Positions 36,351-45,877 of a DNA stretch of 64,000 bases are shown here, one piece after another; positions within the stretch are counted from its first letter, which is position 1; the number at the start of each line of letters is the position of its first letter. This stretch comes from Linepithema humile (Eukaryota; Arthropoda; Insecta; Hymenoptera; Formicidae). The stretch spans positions 19,026,931 to 19,090,930 of the forward strand of contig NC_090128.1 in assembly GCF_040581485.1 (NCBI RefSeq), read 5' to 3'. A program made the translations under genes and the position numbers. The notes under the pieces are model-generated. The model worked only from the letters and a program-made list of their open reading frames with translations, did no database searches and was not told the origin of the DNA.

Positions 36351-37516
36351 TTATTGTACATCTTCCGTTCTACTATCTGAACGTTTCATAAACATGCAAA
36401 TTAATTCTTTGCGAAAATTTTTTCCAGTTGCGCAGTAGAAAACAAAATTTGTTCCATAATTTATTACATATAAGAAACCGCTGATATGTAAATATATGTC
36501 AAAATTCATATACAATATCTGCAAATAAGATTATTAGCGTCATAAGTTATTATTAAAACATAATAAGCAATTACACAGTTTTAATATCAATTGCATTAAA
36601 AAAATTTGGTAATAATAGTAAAAATTTAAATATTAAAAAAAGTTAATTAATACTTTTTTGTAATATGTAAAATGTGTTTCTAAAGTAAAATAATTTTTTA
36701 TTTGATAGTTGATTTTTCTTTAACAATAAATGTTAATACGTACTTGGTAGAGGAAACAAAGTACAAAGACGTTCCTAGGTGCATTCAAACATATGAATAA
36801 GGTTGAAATAATAACAAGCATTTTTGTGACTTCAATGTCGGACGTTTCATTGTCAGAACTTTGTGTGTTCTTACTGGAAGCAGAGAAACTTGAAATCATG
36901 TTTCTTCGGATACGATTTTGCTTGCGGATGTTGTATACTATTAGAGCATTAAAAATTACTATTATTATTGCAGGTAAGAACGACGTTATAATAGCATTAC
37001 TGGTATAAAAAATCTGACAGATCATTATTGTCTCATCTATATTTAAATTCTCGTACGCTTTGTCACTTATAACAAGCCATAGAGAGACACAGTATAAAAC
37101 TGCTAATCCTGCCAGTCCAATCACTATGATCATCGCTCGATTAACTGTGCACAAGAAGCGACGAAGTAGCGGCCACTTGATCACTGTATATCGTTGAACA
37201 GTAAAGACCACTACAATCCACACACTCAGGAAACAAAATACATTTTGCAAACAATTCAATAAGAGCAGCAACCAATTTTCCTGAGTTGTAATTTTCATGT
37301 TTCTAAACATCTTCATGTACACCATCACCAACATACCAATGTCGCTCATCGAAAGTGCACCCAAGTAGATGCTGGATGAGTTGTAACGTAGTTTGTGCAA
37401 AAGAGCACATACACAGATAGACTGTTGCCCAGTATACAAAGACCCATGAAAATCGGCATGTAGTACTTTCCAATGTGCTCAAGCACATTCAATGCTGGAT
37501 TATGTTCGTTACTCAT
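36351..37516 (-). pseudogene. R8: class A GPCR with a 1-nt deletion in ICL1
   Basis: Exon 1 36744..37516 (start MSNEHNPALN), exon 2 36351..36518, phase-0 intron (GTACGT/TTTGCAG). Paralogues have TTTT (AAAA on the coding strand) in the CTKLRY codons at the TM1-ICL1 border. R8 has TTT at 37392-37394, shifting the frame after about 40 residues. Everything after the shift is open in the new frame: TM2 LSMSDIG, TM3 with QRYTVIKWPL, TM6 ICLNAP, and TM7 INYGTNFVFYCA in exon 2, ending at TAA after EDVQ. One homopolymer base is the only lesion, so a sequencing or assembly error is a real possibility. ECL2 (ENLNIDET) is close to that of R9. Confidence 0.78.
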
Positions 37517-37660
37517 CCTTACGTATTGATTTTGAATTTGTAGCTTTGGTTGTTAACGAGATAAAAAGTAGAGTGTTTGACGTAGATTGGGTAAAACCTT
37601 GTGTCATACACAATGTCAAATAATTCCGTGTTAATAAAAACAAACTGCAGTTTGATTACA

Positions 37661-37682
37661 AACCAGTTGATATAAACCGGTT
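37661..37682. promoter_or_regulatory. AACCAGTT/AACCGGTT pair upstream of R8
   Basis: One degenerate (37661-37668) and one perfect (37675-37682) site with the same 14-bp spacing as upstream of R1 and R4, about 145-165 bp above the start codon. Retention of spacing across three receptors suggests it matters or that the duplications are recent. Confidence 0.4.
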
Positions 37683-37859
37683 TGATTGAAAAATTGTCGG
37701 CGGGTTTTACCGTAGTAATATGAAATCGATACCGCCGTACGATTGGCTACAGCTCCGTGTATTGTTTTTTTTTTTTAATTTTACATAATATAAGTGCAAT
37801 GTAGTAAAATAAATGTGCTGCTGTATTATACACTATAACTACGGACCAGTTCAGTTGTT

Positions 37860-38350
37860 TTAGGTCTATTCTAATAAGTCATAATATGCTGTCTGGCGCA
37901 AACATACTGAGCTGTCTGTCGGAACCAATTATCTGAAGTCGTGCGTCAGAGACGGGAAAAAAGATGTTTAATTTTTATGTATCTTCTTTCCTGTTATGAC
38001 AAAGGACATATTTATTAAGTTTTTAATATTGACTCAAAATTCAACTACAACAATAGATGAAATTTTTGACGATATCATATAACAGCAGCACGAATTTCTG
38101 TTGACAAAGGTTTTTTACGACTTCCTTTATGTAGTTTTATTCATTTTTGTGACAATTATTAAACTTTATTTTTTATATTATAACATGATATTTAATGTAA
38201 AACGGTGTGTCACAATGATATCCATCATACGATAGGCGACATCCTACAGCGATATACGACTTATTGTAGAATAAATCTTAATAACTGTTACAATAACTTA
38301 AAATAACGTAATATAATTGCACATTAAGCTCAAACATTCATTGTACTGTT
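37860..38350. repeat. Duplicated intergenic block Q, copy 3
   Basis: Same landmarks as 11.65 and 25.55 kb (AATTATCTGAAGTCG, CCATCATACGATAGGCGACA). Non-coding. Confidence 0.5.
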
Positions 38351-39049
38351 TTCAAGCTTATTTGTTATTTTTACAGCAGCAATAATTTTATTTATTTACA
38401 TTATTAAAAATTTAAATTTAAATTTAAATTAAGAATTCTTCCTGCCACTCGGGTGTAAAATCGGATCTGATCTGCCAATAGGGTGTGAAATCTTTTATTA
38501 GAATCAAAGAGTAACATATAATATGGTACGTGGTAGCAAAAATTAATTAAACTTTTTGATAAGACAATTTTTATTAATTTTTTTTTATACAAACATCGTC
38601 AATTGTATATATGTTTTTAGTTAGAAACAATTTTAACTAATTTCTCTTTTAATCGTGTGATGTATGATTTCCAAATGAAAAAAGAAATTATGAAAATAGT
38701 TGCATCTGTTGATATCAGGAGTCCGTCAATTGTGTTGGATAAACATATATTCAGCTATTTTCAAAAATGTCGAAAAAATATATGTAAATGATGCATATTT
38801 AAATGATATGTGATACGTTAATTTTACCTTTCGAGTGCTATGGACACATATAAACATTTAATAAATTTATTCGACTTATATACTTGACACAAATAAAAAT
38901 TGTCAATAAAAAAAATAAAAATTGAAAAAGGTAAAATAATAAAAATTAAGGTAGTTCCAACAATTGTCCAATTATTCAATTATTATTTTATTTTCATAAT
39001 TGCCGGCACATATCGTTATTTACACGTAGAAAATACAGTCAAGGTGCAT
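38351..39049. other. Intergenic, no gene
   Basis: AT-rich; partly shared with 26.05-26.35 kb. Nothing supported. Confidence 0.4.
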
Positions 39050-39403
39050 CAAACATCTAAATATGTTTGAATTTTTGTAACTCTAGTGTGTGACGTTTTA
39101 TTGTCAGAACTTTGAGTTTTGTTATTGGATGCAGTGGAACGTAAAATCAAGTTTCTTTATATACGATGCTTGAGGATAATGTGATTACTATTAGAGCATT
39201 AAGAATTGCTATCATTTTTGCGGGTAGCATCAATATTATGCAAAATTCATCACCAATATATCAAGTTAGACAAATTCTTGAATTTTGCAATCTTTATAAC
39301 AAACCATGGGATCGAGTATAAATTTGCTAGTCCCGCCAATCCAATTATGATATTTGCTTGGTTGACTGTGCACAAAAAGCGACGAAGTAGCGGCCACTTT
39401 ATT
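39050..39403 (-). pseudogene. Receptor exon-1 relic (TM4 to TM6 remnant)
   Basis: Minus-strand remnant with recognisable pieces in order: WPLLRRFLCTVN, GLAGLA-type TM4, a shortened ECL2, TM5 and the ICL3/TM6 start (QSSDN-like). Internal deletions and stops are frequent. No N-terminal half and no start codon. It directly precedes (3') the microsatellite and exon 2 of R9. Confidence 0.6.
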
Positions 39404-39659
39404 TAAGATAATTTTTGTATCTATGTATCGTTAATTACACATACGTTTTAATAAAAAATTTTAATTAATTCTATTTTAATCGCATATTGTATGATTTTGA
39501 AAAAACAAAGGAGCAGCAAAAATAATTTTATACATATTTTTATTTAAAAAATTTGCTACTGTAATATACTAAGAAAACAATTTAAAATTAGAAAATAAAT
39601 TAAAATTATAAATTATAAATTATAAATTAATGATTCATGTAAAATGTGTGTATGTATTT

Positions 39660-39660
<1 letters not shown>

Positions 39661-39710
<50 letters not shown>
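39661..39710 (+). repeat. (GT)n microsatellite
   Basis: About 25 GT dinucleotides with one GC, homologous in position to 31504-31553. Confidence 0.9.
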
Positions 39711-39790
39711 AACATCATGTTTCATCATAATATTATTTTATACATAACAATTGAATGATTAAGTATGAATCGCACTGTTCCTAAAATTTT

Positions 39791-40952
39791 TCATTCTACA
39801 TCTTCCCTTCTACTATCTGAACGTTTCATAAACATGCAAATTAATTCTTTGCGAAAATTCTTTCCAGTTGCGCAGTAGAGAACAAAATTTGTTCCATAAT
39901 TTATTATATATAACAAACTGCTGACATATAAATATATGACAAAATTCATATTCAATATCTGCAAATAAAATTATTAGCGTCATAAGTTATCAAAACATAA
40001 TGAACAATTACACAGTTTTTATATCAATTGCACTAAAAAATTTAGTAATAATAGTAAAAATTTAAATATTAACAAAAGTTTATTAATACTTTTTGGAATA
40101 TGTAAAATGTGTTTTTAAAGTAAAAAACCTCTGTGTTTGATAGTTAATTTTTTTTTAACAATAAATGTTAATACGTACGCGATAGCTGAAACAAAGTAAA
40201 GCGACGTGGATAGGTATATTCAAACATATGAATAAGGTTGAAATGATAACAAGCATTTTTGTGACTTCAATGTGGGACGCTTCCTTGTCAGAACTTTGTG
40301 TGTTCTTATTGGAAGCAGAAAAACTTGAAATCATGTTTCCTCGGATACGATTTTGCTTGCGGACGTTGTATACTATTAGAGAATTAAAAATTACTATCAT
40401 TATTGCAGGTAAGAACGATGTTATAATAGCATTAATGGTGCAAATAATCCAGATCATTCCTTCTTCAACTATATTTGAATTCTTGTACGTTGTGTTCCAT
40501 ATAACAAGCCAAAAAAATATAGAATATAAAACTGCTAATCCTGCCAATCCAATCACTATGATTATCGCTTGATTAACTGTGCACAAGGAACGACGAAGTA
40601 GCGGCCACTTGATCACTATATATCGTTGAACAGTAAAGGCCACTACAATCCACACACTCAGGAAACAAAATACAGTTTGAAAAAAACCATCCAATAAGAT
40701 TAGCAACCAATATTCCTCATTTATGATTTTTATCTGTTTAAACCAGTTCACGAATACCGTCACCAACACTCCAATGTCGCTTATCGCAAGTGCACCCAAG
40801 AAGATGCTGGATGAGTTGTAACGTAGCTTTGTGCAAAAGAGCACACACACGGATAGAATGTTGCCCAGCAGAGAAAGACACAAAAAAATTGGTAAGTAAT
40901 ACTTTTCAATGTGCTTCATCACATTCAATGCTGGAATATATTCGTCGTCCAT
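39791..40952 (-). CDS. R9: class A peptide-type GPCR, intact
   Basis: Complete frame of about 313 residues from MDDEYIPALN: exon 1 40179..40952, exon 2 39791..39958 (168-nt class), phase-0 intron (GTACGT/TTTGCAG). An in-frame ATG 72 nt further upstream (41024) would add 24 residues; I prefer 40952 because it matches the paralogues. TM1 LGNILSVCVL, TM2 IFLGALAISDIG, QRYIVIKWPL, a short ECL2 (NSNIVEEG), TM6 ICLNIP, TM7 INYGTNFVLYCA, tail ends REDVE. The 5' half matches R5, while ECL2-TM5 and exon 2 match R8 and R7, a mosaic. Confidence 0.85.
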
Positions 40953-41789
40953 CTTTATGATTGATTTTGAATTGTTAGCAGCAGTTGTTAACGTGACAAA
41001 CAGCAGAAATCTTGTGCCATACACAACGTCAAACTGTCCTTTAATAATATAAACTGCAGTTTTCCGGTTTGATTGAAATTGTCAGTGCATTTTTGCAATA
41101 TAAATTTGTTACAGCTTTGTTTTGTTGTTAAAAATTTTAAATAATAAAAGGGCAATTTAGTAAAATATGTACTGCTGTATTATTTATCGTTACTGTAGAT
41201 CAATTAAGCTTACGTAATGCTAATGTTACTAAGATATAAAAACATAATGTCATTACAGGTCAAACGTCAGTTATACACTGTACTATTTTTAAGCTTGTCT
41301 GGTGGTTTAAAGCTGACTTTATTTATATTATTAAAAATTAAAATTCATATTTAAATTAAAAATTCTTGTTGTCATTTATGCGCGACATCGAGCTCTCATG
41401 AGAATCGGTGAGTCACACATACAATATGATGTGGAAAAGTTAGTTAAATTACAAGTGGTAGAAAAAGTTAATTCAATTTTTTGATAAGACATATTTAATT
41501 GAATTTTTTACTTAAACATTATTAATTGTACAAATATTTTTACTTAGAAAAAATTTCAATTAATTTTTGTTTTAATCGTGCAACATATGATTATTAAAGT
41601 ATAAAGTAAAAAATTATAAAGTAAAATAAAAAATTATTATTTAAATCAAAAAACAAAAATACTTATATATGTAACACATTTGTTACTTAATGAGCGTTAT
41701 TCGTAAATATTGTTTTGAAAAAATTAAGTATTATATACGATAATTATGTCGTGTTTTATCATTATAATTGCACAATAGTATTACACCAT
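40953..41789. other. Upstream flank of R9
   Basis: AT-rich duplicated flank, similar to that of R6 in its distal part (41.33-41.75 vs 29.95-30.38 kb). No gene. Confidence 0.4.
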
Positions 41790-41962
41790 TCCTCATAATT
41801 TTTCATCTCTATGACATCTTCGTTTTTTCTAATGTTTGAATGTCTGGTAAACATTGCGGAAAATTCTTTCTAGTTGCACAATAGACAACAAAATTTGTTC
41901 TGAAATTTGCTACATATACCCAACTACTGATACAGTAATTTACGATTGAATCATAAATCATT
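41790..41962 (-). pseudogene. Orphan receptor TM7-exon relic with MITE in its acceptor
   Basis: Same relic class as 30385-30570. The TGCAAACATG acceptor context is split by the 168-bp hAT MITE, whose 8-bp target AGCAAACA is drawn from that acceptor. Confidence 0.5.
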
Positions 41963-41970
41963 AGCAAACA

Positions 41971-42138
41971 CAGGGCCGGATGTACGATTTTGTGGCCCCT
42001 AAGCTATGATCTTAAGGAGGCCCCCTCTTATTAACAAAAAATACATTTTTTTAAATCTTTTCTATACTAAAGAGGCCCCCTTATAATGTGAGGCCTCTAA
42101 GCTGTAGCTTATCTAGCTTATGTGTAGATCCGGCACTG
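41971..42138. mobile_element. hAT-type MITE, 168 bp
   Basis: Terminal inverted repeats CAGGGCCGGATGTAC / CAGTGCCGGATCTAC, flanked by a perfect 8-bp duplication AGCAAACA (41963-41970 and 42139-42146). Internal GGCCCCCT/AGGGGGCC-type pairs also fold back. No ORF. Terminal CAG plus 8-bp duplication is the hAT signature. Different family from the 437-bp element in R6. Confidence 0.88.
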
Positions 42139-42146
42139 AGCAAACA

Positions 42147-42853
42147 TGATTATTATCGTTATATATCATTATTAAAAAAATATAAACAATAATACAGTTT
42201 TCATATTAATTAAATTTATATAATCTTAACAGTAAAGCGTAACATTTTTGTAGGCATATTATTCATACACAAACTTTTAACTTCTTAAAACTGTTGTATA
42301 ATGCAACAAGGTAAATGTCTCAAGAATCAAACAATTAACAGGCAATTGTTTTTATTTTTATTTTTCTTTAATATTGTTTGAGAGTTTAATATTTATAAAT
42401 AGTTATAATAACTCTTTTGTTAATATGTAGTCAAATATGTATGTCCGAGTGCTAGAGTATTTTTTTTGTTGTTAGTAAATATAACGCGCGCATGCTAAAC
42501 ATTAAGAATTCTAAAATAAAATTTTAATTTTAGACAAAAGTTAATTAATAACATTTCATGATATGTAGAATATTGCTTGCAGAGAATACATTTTGAAGGT
42601 AAAGAAACTATATATTTGATCGTTACATGATATTTAAAAAGTTTTTTGGAAGCTTTGTAATGAGATAAATTAAATTAGATTTTTTTATCTCACCATTGTT
42701 AATTGCAATTACATTTTTAATTAAAAATAACTAAAGAAATTAAATATTATGTTATATAATTGATATCGTGTTGAGATGCCGTATGATATAATTGATTTCG
42801 TGCTTCATCATTATAATACCTTGTAATAATTGCATGATTAAGCAACAATCGCA
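42147..42853. other. Intergenic, no gene
   Basis: AT-rich counterpart of 30.57-31.25 kb. Nothing supported. Confidence 0.4.
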
Positions 42854-44029
42854 CTAATTTTTGAAATTTTCCATCTCCATATTTTCATTTCTTCTAGTAT
42901 CTAAAGTTTTCGTAAACATGCGAATCAATTCTCTGCGAAAATTCTTCCCAGTTACACAATAAAGAACAAAGTGCATTCCGTAATTTGCTTGCCATAATAA
43001 TTGACTAATGAACCAAATAATGTCAAAAAGTTCATTAGAGATCTGTAAATATAATTATTATTGTTATATGTTATTATTAAAGAAATATAAACAATAATAT
43101 AAATTTTATTTTAATTTGATTAGATATTAAAAACTATAAAAAACTTTGAATTTTGAAAACAACTAATCAATAGCTTTTCATAATTTATAAAATGCACTTT
43201 TAGAGTAAAAACAATTCTGTATGGTCTGTATTTTTCAATTACAAATATTAATACATACACCATAGAAAATGAAAAAAGAGCAGACTTGTAAAGGAGCATT
43301 TAAACATATGAATACACTTGAAATGATAACAAGCATTTTTGTGATCTTAATATGTGACGCATCATCGTTAGAACTTCGTATATTTTCATTGGAGGAAGCG
43401 GAACTAAAAATCAAGTTTCTTCGGATACGATTCTGTTTACGAATGTTGTGCACTATCAAAGTATTAAACATTACTATTAACATTATGGGTAAAACAAACA
43501 TTATAATAGCATTAATGGTCCACCACCAGTACTTGAAGTTCTTTTTAACCTTTGCATCAAAATACTTTTTACTGACAATCTGTATAATAAACCATGGAAA
43601 AGAATATAAAACAGATAAACCCGCTAGTCCGATCACTACGATTTTCGCTCTGTTGACTGTGCACAAGGAATGACGAAGAAGCGGCCACTTGATTGCTATA
43701 TATCGTTGAATAGTTAAAGCTACTACAATCCACATACTCAAGAAACAAAATAATATTTGTAAACCAAGCACACAGATCATAAATCAATCTTTGTGATTTA
43801 TTTTTAGTATCTGTTGGAACCAGTTTTCGAATTCCATTACCAGAACACCGATGTCACTTATCGCCAGTGCATCCAAGTAGATGCTGGACGAGTAGTAGCG
43901 TAGCTTTGTACAGAAGAGCACATACACGGATAGACTGTTTCCCAGCAGACAAAGACACAAGAAAGTCGGTATGTAGTACTGTTCGATATGCTCAATCACA
44001 TTCAATGTTGAATTATTTTCATCGCTCAT
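42854..44029 (-). pseudogene. R10: class A GPCR with one Trp-to-TGA stop
   Basis: Exon 1 43259..44029 (start MSDENNSTLN), exon 2 42854..43042, donor GTATGT, acceptor TTTACAG, phase 0. Open throughout except one TGA at 43784-43786, in KINHKD-stop-FMICVLGLQ at the ECL1/TM3 border. R1, R2, R4, R5 and R6 have Trp there (the ECL1 Trp typical of class A receptors). The frame is intact on both sides. TM3 ends TIQRYIAIKWPL, TM6 is ICLNAP, TM7 ANYGMHFVLYCV, tail ends ENFKN. This is the most divergent member, at the array edge next to GTF3C3. Confidence 0.8.
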
Positions 44030-45269
44030 CCTTGCGTATTGATTGTAAATTGTTTGCAGAAGTGATTAACGAGAAAAAGCAAAAAGCGTATGAGCGTAGA
44101 ATGGATAAAAATTTGTGTCATACACAATAATCTGGAAAAACTTTATAACATTTTTTATCAATTTATGATATTGATCTAGTTAAAATATTTGTTCTGTAGA
44201 TTGCACATCGCACATATAACATGTTAATTTTATAGCAATTAAATAGATTTTTATTTTAAAAAAATAATTAGGTAATAATTAAGTAATACAAACCTATTTT
44301 TTGAACTGCAATGTAGTAAAAAAATGTATTCCAGTATCATACATTGTGACGACAGATTGATTGAATTTTTATAATAACTGTTACAATATTTTGAAAACAT
44401 AATATAATTTCAGATCAAACACATCAGTTATACATTGTACTGTGTTCAAGTTTATCTGCTAGATAGAACTGGTGCGTTTTTACTTAACAGGTTAATTAAA
44501 TTTTTTACAATGACACAGGTTAATTAAATTTTTTTACAATGACATTCTTAATTACATTTTTTATTTAAGTATCGTTAATTATAGACGTATGTTTTTAATT
44601 AAAAATATTTTAATTAATTTGTTTTGACTGTATAATTGATTTTTGAAGGATAAAGAAACAACAATAATTTTATATACTTATTTTTATTAAAAAATATTTT
44701 CTATTGTAATATACTGGAAAAACAATTTAAAAGTAGGAAAAAAACTAATATTATAAATTAAAACTTATAGCTACATGATGCGCGTTATTTAAATAAAGCC
44801 TGATTAGTAAATTAAAACTATACACTTAAGTATATATATATATACAGATCTTTTTATAAATAAATCAATTCTATCTATGATAGCATTTTTTTTACTTGCT
44901 GATCGGATCTTATATAAAAAACGTATCTCGTACTTATAATACAACGTACTTATAATACGTAAACGTACTTATAATACACGTATTATTTAATATGAGCGTT
45001 ATTCGCTAAACACTTGTTTAAAAAAGTGAAATATTATGTGATATGATTATATTATTATAATTGATGTCGTATTGATATCATATAATATAATTGTCGTACT
45101 TTAACATTATATTACTTTATTATAATTGCATGAATATATAAAAACACACTGATTCTTATAATTTTCCATCTTCATGATTTCTTTGTTCCTTGTATTATCA
45201 AGCGACGTGGCAGCGTCGCGACGCCAAATGCAAAATTTCTTTTTATCTTTGTAAGGTTTTTTTTTTTTT
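44030..45269. other. Array edge, no gene
   Basis: AT-rich sequence with fragments shared with 26-27 kb and 33.5 kb flanks, and a short triplication of CGTACTTATAATAC near 44930-44985. No receptor exon 1. Confidence 0.4.
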
Positions 45270-45390
45270 TTGTCTGAATGTTTCGTAAACATATGGATCA
45301 ATTCTTTGCGCAAAATTCTTTCCAGTTATGCAATAAAAAACAAAAATTATTTCGTAATTTATATTATATAAAAAATCGCCAACAAAAATT
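45270..45390 (-). pseudogene. Receptor exon-2 relic at array boundary
   Basis: Degraded C-tail/TM7 segment (MFRKHS, NFAQRI-like on the minus strand) marking the end of the array. A poly-T run lies at ~45256. Confidence 0.35.
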
Positions 45391-45877
45391 TGCTAGAAAT
45401 TATTTTAATAATATCGAGATATAATCTTGATATCGCACGCACAGATTTTATTGATAAGTAAAATTGATTACGTCGATAATATCAATGTTTCTATTTTAGT
45501 TCCATCTAAATGATGGCGCTTCCACATTGGAGTTCTGCTGGCATCAGCAGTTCAGCAGTCATTCTAAAATAGGTTATTTAGTCTAATAACAAGAAGCTAT
45601 TGTAACTGTTTACTTTTTAGTTGAACAATTAATCAAGTTTAATAATTTAATCTCGTGGAAGTACAAAAGTTCTACACAGGTAAATATTAGCAAAATATAT
45701 ATTTTAGAATATAAAATGTTTCTCACTCTCTTTTGTAAAATGTAACATGTAGCAATAGCAAAATTAATAATAATATTACAATTACATGTAATAATAGTTA
45801 ACTCGTGAAATATTATAAATGCAAAATATGTAATTTTGTTATATGTGCACAATTGAAGGACACATCGTGAAACAGTT

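Noticed and set aside
40953..41024. N-terminal 24-residue extension of R9 from an upstream in-frame ATG
   Set aside because: Paralogues lack it and their upstream frames are closed; the MDDEY start aligns with all other receptors.
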